DNA of 64,000 bases from Candidatus Neomicrothrix sp. UBA814 (GTDB taxonomy: Bacteria > Actinomycetota > Acidimicrobiia > Acidimicrobiales > Poriferisodalaceae): positions 248,001-312,000 of the forward strand of contig DBIA01000021.1 in the NCBI GenBank assembly GCA_002296525.1, read 5' to 3'. This document shows positions 52,831-61,865 of this stretch, piece by piece; position 1 is the stretch's first letter, and each line of letters begins with the position of its first letter. The notes under the pieces are model-generated. The model made no database searches and was not told the origin of the DNA. It saw only the letters and a program-made list of their open reading frames with translations. Both the position numbers and the translations under genes were made by a program.

Positions 52831-52992
52831 ATTGGGCAGCGAAGTCAGAGTAGCGATGTGAAGCCAGAGTACGGACCTTCCGTGGACAGCCGTGGTATTT
52901 CCGGGATCTTTCTTGATTTATCTCATCAGTCACCATTCACATGATTTCAATAGATCTGGACAACAAGTCTTGGGGTATCGCGATGGTCCAGA

Positions 52993-53005
52993 TACCGTTC
53001 ACGTC
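52993..53005 (+). promoter_or_regulatory. Predicted -10 box for valS
   Basis: TACCGT at 52993-52998 lies 7 bases before the ATG at 53006. An open frame extends upstream to 52892, but the -10 box and family alignment favour 53006. Confidence 0.45.
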
Positions 53006-55588
53006 ATGGTGAAGGTTCCCGACAAACCAACTATCGAAGGTCTTGAAGCTAAATGGAACGAAGCGTGGGAGCACGAAGGCCTCTACCAATTCGATAGGAC
53101 TAAGGAACGAGGAGAGGTGTTCAGCATCGACACGCCGCCTCCAACAGTCAGCGGTTCTTTGCATGTAGGTCACGTCTTTAGTTACACGCATACCGACGCC
53201 ATAGCTCGCTATCAGCGTATGAAGGGGTCAGAAGTCTTTTATCCCATGGGCTGGGACGACAACGGTTTACCGACCGAACGAAGAGTCCAAAACTATTTCG
53301 GTGTTCGATGTGACCCAACGCTGCCCTATCAAGCTGGCTTCTCAGCTCCAGAAGATGCAGGTGACGAAAAAGCAATCAAGAAGCGGGGCGATATCAACGT
53401 CTCGCGCCGAAACTTTGTCGAGTTGTGCCACGTACTAACTGTCGAGGACGAAAAAGCATTCGAAGATTTGTGGCGCCAACTCGGCCTTAGCGTTGACTGG
53501 TCAATGACATACGCCACTATCGACGAGCGCTGTCAACGCATCGCGCAAAAGGCCTTCTTAAGGAACGTCGAACGCGGCGAGGCTTATCAAAGTGAAGCTC
53601 CCTCTTTATGGGATGTGACATTCAGAACCGCCGTTGCGCAGGCAGAACTAGAGGACCGTGACCAACCCAGCGCTTACCACCAACTGAAGTTTCGTAGCTC
53701 ATCAAGCGGCGAAGACATCATCATCGACACAACTCGACCAGAGCTGTTGCCCGCATGCGTTGCTTTAGTCGCTCACCCAGAAGACGCTCGGTACCAAAAC
53801 CTCTTCGGCACTTCGGCAATTACTCCCCTATTCGGTGTCGAAGTTCCAATACTTGCGCATCAACTGGCTGACCCAGAAAAGGGGACGGGGATTGCGATGG
53901 TTTGCACATTTGGCGACACAACCGATGTCACTTGGTGGAGAGAACTGGAGCTCCCCGTCCGAGCAATCATTGATCGCTCCGGTCGAGTCATCTCGGATGC
54001 ACCTGAGGTCATTACCTCCCAGTCGGGGAAGGAGGCGTTTAGCGCAATTGCGGGTAAGACCGTCTTTTCTGCGAAGAAGGAGGTGGTGCGACTACTTCAA
54101 GAATCAGACGAAATGGTTGGCGATCCTCGTCCGATTACTCATGCAGTCAAATTCTTCGAAAAAGGCGACAGACCGCTAGAGATCGTCACGAGTCGCCAGT
54201 GGTATATCAAAAACGGTGGTCGCGATACCGACCTAAATCGGGAATTGATAGCGCGCGGTGACGAAATGAGGTGGCACCCGCCATACATGCAAGGGCGCTA
54301 CACGAATTGGATTGAGGGACTGAACGGCGATTGGCTTATCAGTCGCCAAAGATTCTTCGGAGTTCCAATTCCACTGTGGTACCGGGTTGATGACAACGGG
54401 AACATTCTGTGGGATGAACAAATAGTTCCTTCAGAAAACGATCTTCCGATAGACCCTTCGTCCGATGTCCCTTCGGGTTTCGAAGAAGCTCAGCGCGATC
54501 AGCCGGGAGGGTTCGTAGGTGAGGTTGACATTATGGATACGTGGGCGACCTCGTCATTGACACCCCAAATTGCTTGCGGGTGGGAAGAAGACGAGGATCT
54601 GTTTTCAAGAACTTTTCCCATGGATATGCGCCCTCAAGGTCATGACATCATTAGGACTTGGCTCTTTTCTACTGCCGTACGCTCTCATTTAGAAGAAGAC
54701 GCAGCACCCTGGAAGAACTGTGCTCTCTCAGGTTGGATCCTCGATCCAGATCGCAAAAAGATGTCTAAGTCCAAGGGCAACGTCGTCACACCCAAGGGAT
54801 TATTAGATCAGTATGGTTCTGACGCTGTCAGATACTGGGCGGCTAATGGGCGGCCTGGAACCGACACCGCGTTCGACGAAGGGCAGATGAAAATTGGTCG
54901 CAGGTTGGCCATCAAGATATTGAATGCGTCAAAGTTTACTTTGAGTCTCGCCGGCGACGGTAAGGCGGATGTTCTGTCGGTGTCGAACCCGCTCGACCAA
55001 GCCCTCTTGTTGAGGCTCGCTGGTCTTGTCGAAGCCTCAACCAACGCCTTTGAAGACTTCGACTATGCGCGTGCCCTTGAACGGACAGAACAATTTTTCT
55101 GGCGCTTTACCGATGACTACGTCGAGTTAGTAAAAGCTCGCGCGTATGGCAGTCAAGGTGCTGAAGAGGCAAGCTCCGCTCATGCTGCGCTATCAATCAC
55201 GCTAGACACTCTTCTACGTCTGTTCGCACCGTTTCTTCCCTTCGTGACAGCCGAGGTTTGGTCATGGTCGAAGAGCGACTCTGTTCACCGTGCACCCTGG
55301 CCATCACACAACGACTTACTTTCGCAGCTGTCTAGTGAAGTTGATATTGGACTGTTTGATGCGGCCTCTGAAACACTTTCCGAGGTTCGAAGAGCAAAAA
55401 CCGAAGCTAAGCGAAGTCTCAAAGTTGAGGCGGAGAGCGTGGTCGTTTCTGCCGAACGCAGTCATCTTGATCTACTAGAACTAGCCCGGACTGACCTCAT
55501 GGAAGCTGGCAATATCTCTAATCTCGAGCTGGTAGAACAACAGCACGACGCCACTAGAGTCGAAGTGACTCTTGCGGAGGAGAATTAA
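53006..55588 (+). CDS. valS: Valyl-tRNA synthetase
   Basis: Class I synthetase of 860 residues that charges tRNA-Val. The HIGH motif is in PPTVSGSLHVGHVFSYTHTD near residue 50, and KMSKS is in RKKMSKSKGNVVTPKGLLDQYG. The editing domain lies between, with its DTTRPELLPACVALVAHPED signature. A short C-terminal helical segment (SEVRRAKTEAKRSLKVEAESV) ends it, without the full coiled coil of longer ValRS. It belongs to the shorter ValRS type seen in actinobacteria and some other bacteria. Confidence 0.95.
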   Translation: MVKVPDKPTIEGLEAKWNEAWEHEGLYQFDRTKERGEVFSIDTPPPTVSGSLHVGHVFSYTHTDAIARYQRMKGSEVFYPMGWDDNGLPTERRVQNYFGVRCDPTLPYQAGFSAPEDAGDEKAIKKRGDINVSRRNFVELCHVLTVEDEKAFEDLWRQLGLSVDWSMTYATIDERCQRIAQKAFLRNVERGEAYQSEAPSLWDVTFRTAVAQAELEDRDQPSAYHQLKFRSSSSGEDIIIDTTRPELLPACVALVAHPEDARYQNLFGTSAITPLFGVEVPILAHQLADPEKGTGIAMVCTFGDTTDVTWWRELELPVRAIIDRSGRVISDAPEVITSQSGKEAFSAIAGKTVFSAKKEVVRLLQESDEMVGDPRPITHAVKFFEKGDRPLEIVTSRQWYIKNGGRDTDLNRELIARGDEMRWHPPYMQGRYTNWIEGLNGDWLISRQRFFGVPIPLWYRVDDNGNILWDEQIVPSENDLPIDPSSDVPSGFEEAQRDQPGGFVGEVDIMDTWATSSLTPQIACGWEEDEDLFSRTFPMDMRPQGHDIIRTWLFSTAVRSHLEEDAAPWKNCALSGWILDPDRKKMSKSKGNVVTPKGLLDQYGSDAVRYWAANGRPGTDTAFDEGQMKIGRRLAIKILNASKFTLSLAGDGKADVLSVSNPLDQALLLRLAGLVEASTNAFEDFDYARALERTEQFFWRFTDDYVELVKARAYGSQGAEEASSAHAALSITLDTLLRLFAPFLPFVTAEVWSWSKSDSVHRAPWPSHNDLLSQLSSEVDIGLFDAASETLSEVRRAKTEAKRSLKVEAESVVVSAERSHLDLLELARTDLMEAGNISNLELVEQQHDATRVEVTLAEEN

Positions 55589-55627
55589 CAAATCGTTACT
55601 TCACATGATTCATTTGGGGACCTTTAA

Positions 55628-56911
55628 GTGATCCGGGCTTTGGCTCTTATTGTCACAACCGTCATAGCTCTCTTTTGTGCTTCCCAACAAGCTGGCGCTG
55701 CCGATTGGCTAGAGCCGGGGAAGTATCCAGAAGCGGACTCAAAAGAGAGCGGCGAGTTACACACTTTTGGGCAAGCTGAGACACTAAGTGGGCTCTCTGT
55801 TTTAGAGATTCCCGATATCGCAGGGATGACCGCAACAAAAACTGGGAACGGATACTGGTTGGCAAGTGCTGACGGTCAGGTGTTCGCGTTCGGAGATGCG
55901 GTTCATCGCGGTGATCTAGGCGCAATATCGGTCACAGCACCAGTGGTAGATATTGCCGTGACTCCAGATGGTAATGGCTATTGGCTTGTTACCAGCGAGG
56001 GGATTGTTTATGCGTTTGGCTCCGCTCTGTGGCGTGGCTCACTTGGTCACCTGGACCTGCAAGCTCCGGTAGTTGACCTTGAACCGGTATCGACAGGCTA
56101 TGGATACTGGTTAACCGCGGCGGATGGTGGCGTGTTCGCGTTCGGAGATGCCGAGTACCTAGGTGGGCTTGCTGATCACCAGCTATATCGGCCAATTATT
56201 GACCTCTTGTCTAGTCCCGATGGCTCTGGCTACTTATTGGTCGGGGCTGACGGCGCAGTGTACGCGCATGGAAACGCTCGCTTTAGGGGTTCTCTCGCTA
56301 ACAACGAGGTTTCCAGCAATTCGATCGTCGCTGCGGAACAAACTAAGGATGGGACTGGCTATTGGTTAGTAAGTCAGCGAGGAAAGGTATTTACGTTTGG
56401 TAGCGCGACTCATTTTGGGCAAATGACTGCTCATGAGCTTGCTCCAATCGGTGCCTTCGCCGTTAGTCACAACGACAACGGTTATTGGATGATCACTACT
56501 AGGGCACCAGGGATACCTGAGAATTCCGGAGATGGACGGAGAGTGATTTTCTCGCACCAGTTGCACCGGGTTTGGCTCGTAGAAGACGGCGGTTCAGTGG
56601 CTGGAACTTTCTTTGTCAGTGGACGGGCCAACAAGCCGAAACCCGGGACGTACCAGGTCTTTTCTAAGTCGCGGCATACGATCGCGGGACATGATGACAT
56701 TCGCATGGAGTACATGGTGAGGTTTACTTGGGGGGTAGAACAAGCAATCGGCTTTCACAACATTCCGATTGACGGCTTGGGTGAAGCAATGCAGTCAGAG
56801 GCTCAGCTAGGCAGCTACCGTTCTGAGGGGTGTGTACGTTTAAGAGATGACCAGGCGGCCATTTTGTTCGATTGGGCGAAAGTGGGCACTGCAGTAGTAG
56901 TTGTTGACTAG
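55628..56911 (+). CDS. Secreted L,D-transpeptidase with repeat domain
   Basis: Exported protein of 427 residues. Signal peptide MIRALALIVTTVIALFCASQ ends near AGA-AD. Residues 75-290 hold about six repeats of some 40 residues with the pattern GYWL...DG.VFAFGDA...G.L, each probably one blade of a propeller-like fold. From about 300 a YkuD L,D-transpeptidase domain follows, with His in GFHNIPI and the catalytic Cys in SEGCVRLRDDQ. It would form 3-3 cross-links in peptidoglycan or attach proteins to it. The GTG start has GGGGA 8 bases upstream. Confidence 0.88.
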   Translation: MIRALALIVTTVIALFCASQQAGAADWLEPGKYPEADSKESGELHTFGQAETLSGLSVLEIPDIAGMTATKTGNGYWLASADGQVFAFGDAVHRGDLGAISVTAPVVDIAVTPDGNGYWLVTSEGIVYAFGSALWRGSLGHLDLQAPVVDLEPVSTGYGYWLTAADGGVFAFGDAEYLGGLADHQLYRPIIDLLSSPDGSGYLLVGADGAVYAHGNARFRGSLANNEVSSNSIVAAEQTKDGTGYWLVSQRGKVFTFGSATHFGQMTAHELAPIGAFAVSHNDNGYWMITTRAPGIPENSGDGRRVIFSHQLHRVWLVEDGGSVAGTFFVSGRANKPKPGTYQVFSKSRHTIAGHDDIRMEYMVRFTWGVEQAIGFHNIPIDGLGEAMQSEAQLGSYRSEGCVRLRDDQAAILFDWAKVGTAVVVVD

Positions 56912-56923
56912 CCACACCTTTAC

Positions 56924-58030
56924 CTATTCCGAATCGTCAGCTCCACCGCCTCGAGAACCGGTCTGGAATCCAGGTCCTTCTCTCTTAGTTGGTGTCTTCT
57001 GGTCAGCCTCGCTGCGCAACCAGACAGTTCTTTGGGGAAAGGGAATCTCGATACCGGCGTCGTCGAACGCCTCTTTTATGCGTTTTCTCAGAACTCTGCC
57101 GGTGCTCCACTGCTCGGAAGGCTCGGTCCTTACAGATAACCGGATGGTGACAGCGTCGGCTCCAAAGTTTTGAACTCCCGAAATCACTGGTTCTTCAACG
57201 ATCGTGGCTTCTTCGAGCTGTTCTTCCCACAACCGGTCAGCGACCGTCTTTATGGTCTCCATCGCCAAATCAAGATCTGTGTCGTATGCAACATCAATAT
57301 CGAGGATTGCGCGCGCCCATACCTGCGACATATTGCCGACACGACGAATTTCACCATTTGGAACATGCCACAGAGTTCCGCGCACATCACGGATACGTGT
57401 CGTTCTCAATCCGACAGATTCGACCGTTCCAATGGCATCTCCGACATCGATGACGTCACCCACCCCGTATTGATCTTCAATGAGCATAAAAATTCCGCTC
57501 AACAGATCACGAACTAGAGACTGAGCGCCGAAACCAACCGCAACGCCCACAATGCCTGCGCCGGCAATCAGTGGGCCAAGATTGATATCGAATTCGCCAA
57601 GCAACATCATGAAGGTGACTACCCCTACGACAGCGGATGCAACGCTTTTAAACAAAACCCCTAACGTCTTTGCGCGTTGTCTAGCTCGCTCGGTTCGCTC
57701 GCGAAGTGATGCCAGCTTTTCTGCAAGTAGCTCTCGGCGCAGTGTGCCTGTCGCAGCTTCAGCCGCCGCTACTGCATCACGTTCTTCAGTTGACCTTTCC
57801 GACATCAATCGCTCAATGAGACCATCAATAGCTCTATGAACAACTCGCCTGGCCAGCAAAGCAATCAAAACAATTATGACTACCTTGACTGGTCGATCCA
57901 CGAGCCACGTCGCGATACCGGCTAGATCGGAATTATCCGTCCATTCGAAAACCTTTCGACATAACCAGGCCGCCTCATTGCCGCAGGCCTCATTAAGTGT
58001 GGTTGCTATCGGAGTAGTGGAATTAGTCAC
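56924..58030 (-). CDS. MscS-type mechanosensitive channel
   Basis: Small-conductance channel of 368 residues that releases solutes on osmotic downshock. After an N-terminal helix comes a long charged helical stretch (RRELLAEKLASLRERTERARQRAK) and two further membrane helices. The pore helix reads GAGIVGVAVGFGAQSLVRDLLSGIFMLIEDQYGVGD, given in overlapping parts: VGVAVGFGAQSLVRD and SGIFMLIEDQYGVGD. The beta domain contains VPNGEIRRVGNMSQVWARA. The GTG at 58030 is chosen because TAAGCT lies 7 bases upstream; the frame is open to 58063. Confidence 0.92.
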   Translation of the reverse strand: MTNSTTPIATTLNEACGNEAAWLCRKVFEWTDNSDLAGIATWLVDRPVKVVIIVLIALLARRVVHRAIDGLIERLMSERSTEERDAVAAAEAATGTLRRELLAEKLASLRERTERARQRAKTLGVLFKSVASAVVGVVTFMMLLGEFDINLGPLIAGAGIVGVAVGFGAQSLVRDLLSGIFMLIEDQYGVGDVIDVGDAIGTVESVGLRTTRIRDVRGTLWHVPNGEIRRVGNMSQVWARAILDIDVAYDTDLDLAMETIKTVADRLWEEQLEEATIVEEPVISGVQNFGADAVTIRLSVRTEPSEQWSTGRVLRKRIKEAFDDAGIEIPFPQRTVWLRSEADQKTPTKREGPGFQTGSRGGGADDSE

Positions 58031-58043
58031 GTAGAACAGCTTA
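58031..58043 (-). promoter_or_regulatory. Predicted -10 box for the mscS-like gene
   Basis: TAAGCT on the minus strand (58038-58043) lies 7 bases before the GTG at 58030. It is back to back with the box of the divergent enoyl-CoA hydratase gene. Confidence 0.45.
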
Positions 58044-58075
58044 GGTTCACCAATAACCAACACCTGCGCACTTAC

Positions 58076-58088
58076 TAGGCTGCACGAT
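58076..58088 (+). promoter_or_regulatory. Predicted -10 box for enoyl-CoA hydratase gene 1
   Basis: TAGGCT at 58076-58081 lies 7 bases before the GTG at 58089, with no ribosome site. Confidence 0.45.
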
Positions 58089-58868
58089 GTGACAAATTCA
58101 ACGGACGCGACTCTTTACGAGGTATCTGAAGGGGTCGCAACAATTACCCTCAACCGCCCAGACAATAAAAATGCTTTGAGTGTCGAAATGGTTAACTCCA
58201 TCGGTGATCATCTGGCAGAAGCTCAATTGGACCCCGAAGTCAGAGCAATACTGTTCACAAATTCGGGCAACACGTTTTGCGCCGGCGCTGATCTGAAAGC
58301 CAGCCAGCCTGGGGTAACTCAACCCGAAGCTCGTCATAGTTTTGTCCAAATTCTCGATGACATCATCGAATCACCCAAACCTGTGTTGGGTCAGATAGCC
58401 GGCCACTGCACCGGCGGTGGGGTCGGTCTTGCCGCAGCGTTCGACATCTCTATCGCCGCGGACGACATCATTGTTGGTTTCACCGAAGTTCGGATCGGTG
58501 TTGCCCCAGCAGTAATTTCCGTAATCTGCCTGCCTAAGCTCAGTCGCGCTGATGCAAGCGAACTATTTTTAAACGGCGAACGTATACCTGCTTCTCGGGC
58601 GGCAGAGGTAGGCCTAATTAATCACTCGGTTCCAAGAGAACGTTTAGATGAAGCCATGCAAGAAGCTTTGAAGAAGGTTGTGCGCGGCGGCCCTAACGCT
58701 CTTGCAGCTTCCAAACAACTCGTGTCGAAGGTACCTCAGATGCAACGAAGTGACGCTTGGGAGTGGACGGCTGAGTTAAGTCAATCGCTGTTCCAAAGCT
58801 CTGAGGCCGAAGAAGGCATTTCAGCGTTCAGAGAACGCCGAGACGCGTCCTGGGTTCCGAACGATTGA
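58089..58868 (+). CDS. Enoyl-CoA hydratase/isomerase family protein 1
   Basis: Crotonase-fold protein of 259 residues. The oxyanion-hole segments are NTFCAGADLKAS and GHCTGGGVGLAAAFDISIA. GFTEVRIGVAPAVISVICL carries one active-site Glu in the position used by methylglutaconyl-CoA and related hydratases; the usual second Glu is not evident. It probably acts in branched-chain or fatty acyl-CoA breakdown. The GTG start follows a TAGGCT box. Confidence 0.9.
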   Translation: MTNSTDATLYEVSEGVATITLNRPDNKNALSVEMVNSIGDHLAEAQLDPEVRAILFTNSGNTFCAGADLKASQPGVTQPEARHSFVQILDDIIESPKPVLGQIAGHCTGGGVGLAAAFDISIAADDIIVGFTEVRIGVAPAVISVICLPKLSRADASELFLNGERIPASRAAEVGLINHSVPRERLDEAMQEALKKVVRGGPNALAASKQLVSKVPQMQRSDAWEWTAELSQSLFQSSEAEEGISAFRERRDASWVPND

Positions 58869-58886
58869 GTCGGGCAAGCCAAGTCA

Positions 58887-59993
58887 TTAGTTTTCAATAA
58901 TCCGAGTTTGTCCAACGCGGGGCAACGCAATCCAAGTAGTTCCGCGAGGAAATAGGACCGCGTTCCCATCGCGATCAAAGTAACGGGTCACATCGAAAGC
59001 CCCTGATCTTTCCCAGGTGCCCTCAATTAAACGTCCGTCGAACAAAAGCAGCGCTCTTCCAGTTCCCATCAAAACTGCTTCGGGGGATCTCCCGTCGGCG
59101 GCACTGCGGGCGTATGAAACTATTTGTATGACTACTACTTCCGGTGCGATCTGCAAACCGTCAACGTCGGAATGCGGGCTACCGTTTTGAGATCGAAGCC
59201 ATCCCAAACGATTTTGGTCCCATCGATATTGCACCAGTGTTGATCCGTAATCGAGATCAGCTCCTTTGACCGGGATGCCCGAAACTTGGGTTTGGTTGTC
59301 GCCATCGTTTCGTTCAAACAAGATCGGAGGTGTCCCCCCCTGACTGCGATCAGCGCCTACGGCACGCAATGATTTCGTGTCACTAACGAGGTTGTGTGGT
59401 GAGGGTCGTTCCTCTAGACGTCGATAGACGCCCCTGGCTGCATTGGAGCTTACGTCCACAAAATTGATGTCTTGGAGAAGCCGCAATACGTCTTCGTTCC
59501 CTCCTGAATTCGCAAAGAGGGGCCGATTCAAATTCTGTAAGAGGTTGAAGTCACTGGTTCTTACTGAACGTATTGGACCCACCAAGGCGGCTTCGTTGGA
59601 GTGGTACAAGGCTGCTAGTCGAGTGAGTCCGCCTTCGACAATTTCCTCGAAGACAACATCAGCTGCGTTAAGTCCATATTGCGGTCGAGCTCGATCATGA
59701 TTGTCGATTTTGACGACCAAGATTGGCCAATTGCCGACTTCGTCAGCGACTATTCCTGTTAGCGGCCATGATTCAAAGTTGATAGCTACTGAGGTCGTTG
59801 CAACACCGAGGGTGTTAGTCGACGAAGGTTCGTTACTCTCAGCTTCGGAGTCGTCACCTTGTTCCAAAGTGAGACTTACGGAGGGAGGGACCGCCGTTGA
59901 TGTCGTTCGAGCACTCGGCGGAGTCGCCGCGCAACTCAATGCAATTCCGGTGGTAAGTAAGAGAACACAGAATCGCATCGGGTATTTCAACAC
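58887..59993 (-). CDS. DUF3048 lipoprotein (YerB-like)
   Basis: Lipoprotein of about 368 residues. The lipobox is IALSC after a hydrophobic segment starting MRFCVLLLTTG, followed by a Ser/Thr/Pro/Glu-rich linker. The rest is a two-part DUF3048 domain: VVKIDNHDRARPQYGLNAADVVFEEIVEGG, seen as VVKIDNHDRARPQ then ADVVFEEIVEGGLTR, and VGPIRSVRTSDFNLL, then GVYRRLEERPSPHNLV. Function is unknown. The GTG at 59993 has TATTGT 7 bases upstream; the ATG at 59978 and a GTG at 60011 are alternatives. Confidence 0.88.
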   Translation of the reverse strand: MLKYPMRFCVLLLTTGIALSCAATPPSARTTSTAVPPSVSLTLEQGDDSEAESNEPSSTNTLGVATTSVAINFESWPLTGIVADEVGNWPILVVKIDNHDRARPQYGLNAADVVFEEIVEGGLTRLAALYHSNEAALVGPIRSVRTSDFNLLQNLNRPLFANSGGNEDVLRLLQDINFVDVSSNAARGVYRRLEERPSPHNLVSDTKSLRAVGADRSQGGTPPILFERNDGDNQTQVSGIPVKGADLDYGSTLVQYRWDQNRLGWLRSQNGSPHSDVDGLQIAPEVVVIQIVSYARSAADGRSPEAVLMGTGRALLLFDGRLIEGTWERSGAFDVTRYFDRDGNAVLFPRGTTWIALPRVGQTRIIEN

Positions 59994-60006
59994 CTCGCTG
60001 ACAATA
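59994..60006 (-). promoter_or_regulatory. Predicted -10 box for the DUF3048 gene
   Basis: TATTGT on the minus strand (60001-60006) lies 7 bases before the GTG at 59993. Confidence 0.4.
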
Positions 60007-60027
60007 GTCACCTATGAAGGCATCCGA

Positions 60028-60834
60028 ATGCCGTGTAGCGTTCAGCCGGTGAGTGGACATGTGCATATTCGTCGAAACGGCCACATTGGCCTCATCGTTT
60101 TGGACCATCCGGAGCGACATAACGCAATTAGTGCGGAGATGTGGCAGGGCTTACTTGACGCAGCTACAGAACTAGCTGAAGACACTGAAATACGAGCGGT
60201 CTTATTACAAGGCGAAGGTGAGCGAGCTTTTGCTGCGGGGGCAGATATCAGTGAGTTCAACGACAAGAGAACAGACAGCTCAGCGAATCAAGAATATGAC
60301 AACGTGTCGGATCGGGCCTATAACGCCTTACTGACGATGCCGAAACCGTTAGTTGCAATGATTCACGGTTACTGCATAGGAGGCGGACTCGCGGTTGCCC
60401 TCACCGCTGATCTTCGCATTGCTGCAGACGATGCGAGCTTCACAATTCCTGCAGCTCGCCTGGGGCTGGGTTACCGGGCCTCAGGGCTGGGGCGATTAGT
60501 TGACCTAGTCGGACCCTCAGCGACCAAACGAATTTTGTTTCTGGCGGATCGTTTCGGAGCCGACGAAGCGCTAACCATGGGGCTAGTCAACCGCGTCGTT
60601 CCAAAATCAGAGTTGAGTGAAGCCACAGATGATTGGCTAAATAAGATTTGTGACAACGCGCCGCTAACAATCCGAGCCGCCAAAGCAGCCACCGATGAAT
60701 GGACCAAGCCTTCTGATCTTCAGAATTTCGACGAAATAAACGAACTGGTTAATGCTTGTTTCGATAGCACTGACTACCAGGAAGGCGTGGCCGCCTTTAT
60801 GGCGAAACGTAAGCCCCGTTTCACAGGTCGCTAA
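60028..60834 (+). CDS. Enoyl-CoA hydratase/isomerase family protein 2
   Basis: Crotonase-fold protein of 268 residues, from the ATG at 60028 that has AAGG seven bases upstream. ERAFAAGADISEF and GYCIGGGLAVALTADLRIA are the oxyanion-hole motifs. The next segment reads TIPAARLGLGYRASGLGRLV: the first catalytic Glu of hydratases (usually in PEInlG) is replaced by Ala. It may therefore be an isomerase, a lyase or an inactive relative. The open frame extends far upstream but overlaps the DUF3048 gene. Its stop overlaps that of rsgA by four bases. Confidence 0.88.
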   Translation: MPCSVQPVSGHVHIRRNGHIGLIVLDHPERHNAISAEMWQGLLDAATELAEDTEIRAVLLQGEGERAFAAGADISEFNDKRTDSSANQEYDNVSDRAYNALLTMPKPLVAMIHGYCIGGGLAVALTADLRIAADDASFTIPAARLGLGYRASGLGRLVDLVGPSATKRILFLADRFGADEALTMGLVNRVVPKSELSEATDDWLNKICDNAPLTIRAAKAATDEWTKPSDLQNFDEINELVNACFDSTDYQEGVAAFMAKRKPRFTGR

Positions 60835-61865
60835 TTTTGTCGGGCGTCCCGGCGTCGCCGTTGAGATCTCTGATATTCATCAATTTCGTCTGTTAAATCC
60901 GATAGCTCCTCACACAGAGCCAGGTATGAGGCGAGGCGGCTCGGGTCGATACGACCATCGCCAGTGGCCTGCTTCACTGCGCAACTCGGTTCGTTTCGAT
61001 GGGAGCAATCAGCAAATCTGCATGCAGTTGCAACCGCAGCAATTTCGTGAAATACGGTCTCCAGACCCAATTCTTCCCATATCTGAACCTCTCTCAAACC
61101 TGGGGTGTCAATGAGCACCCCTCCCTGAGCCAGCAACAACTCTCTTCGTACTGTGGTGTGTCGACCTGAGCCTTCGCTAGTCACCGCACCGGTTGCGAGG
61201 ACCACATCACCCACCATTTGATTCACTAATGTCGATTTCCCTACGCCAGATGACCCAGTTACAGCAACTGTTGAACCCTGGTTCAACAGTTCAACGAGCT
61301 GGTCATGAGGGTTCTCATTTTTCGCGCTCACAAGATAAATAGGACAGCGAATGCCCCGTTGCTCGAGTCTGTCACGAACTTTCCCCGCGCCTCCCAAGTC
61401 ACTCTTGTTGACAACAATGATCGGTGAGGCATTCCCACCTTCAGCAGTAACTAAATAGCGCTCTATTAAATGCTCGTCTATCTCTTGATCAACAGAGACA
61501 ACTAACGCAAGGACGTCGATGTTGGCGCCCACAACTTGAGGGACAGGCGCCGATCCCGGAGCACGCCGGAGCATGCTTGAACGCCGAGGTAGTACCTCAA
61601 TGATGCCCACTCGGCGATTGTCGATAGGTTCAAGGGAGTGGACTACCCAATCTCCGACGGCTGGGTAGTCGGTTGGGTCATCTGCAATTTGTCGTGATGC
61701 TGTTTCCAAGATGGCTTCATGGGCACCGAACGGACCCAAAATTTCATACGCGCCTCGGTGTTCAACGACAACTCGACTGACGCCCTGTGTATCGGTCAGT
61801 TGCGGGTAAGCGATACCTTGCCGGGACCAACCCAGGACCTCTAACGATGTCGCGGACTCATTCAT
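60831..61865 (-). CDS. rsgA: Ribosome assembly GTPase RsgA
   Basis: Circularly permuted GTPase of 344 residues that assists maturation of the 30S ribosomal subunit. The order of motifs shows the permutation: G4 VNKSD first, then the P-loop TGSSGVGKSTLVNQM, then G3 DTPGLREV. An N-terminal OB-like domain includes PAVGDWVV. The C-terminal zinc finger is CRFADCSHRNEPSCAV. The ATG at 61865 overlaps the end of the substrate-binding-protein gene by eight bases. Confidence 0.95.
   Translation of the reverse strand: MNESATSLEVLGWSRQGIAYPQLTDTQGVSRVVVEHRGAYEILGPFGAHEAILETASRQIADDPTDYPAVGDWVVHSLEPIDNRRVGIIEVLPRRSSMLRRAPGSAPVPQVVGANIDVLALVVSVDQEIDEHLIERYLVTAEGGNASPIIVVNKSDLGGAGKVRDRLEQRGIRCPIYLVSAKNENPHDQLVELLNQGSTVAVTGSSGVGKSTLVNQMVGDVVLATGAVTSEGSGRHTTVRRELLLAQGGVLIDTPGLREVQIWEELGLETVFHEIAAVATACRFADCSHRNEPSCAVKQATGDGRIDPSRLASYLALCEELSDLTDEIDEYQRSQRRRRDARQN

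Noticed and set aside
59701..60027. Long upstream extension of enoyl-CoA hydratase 2.
   Set aside because: It lies entirely across the DUF3048 gene on the other strand; the ATG at 60028 has a ribosome site and the family start.
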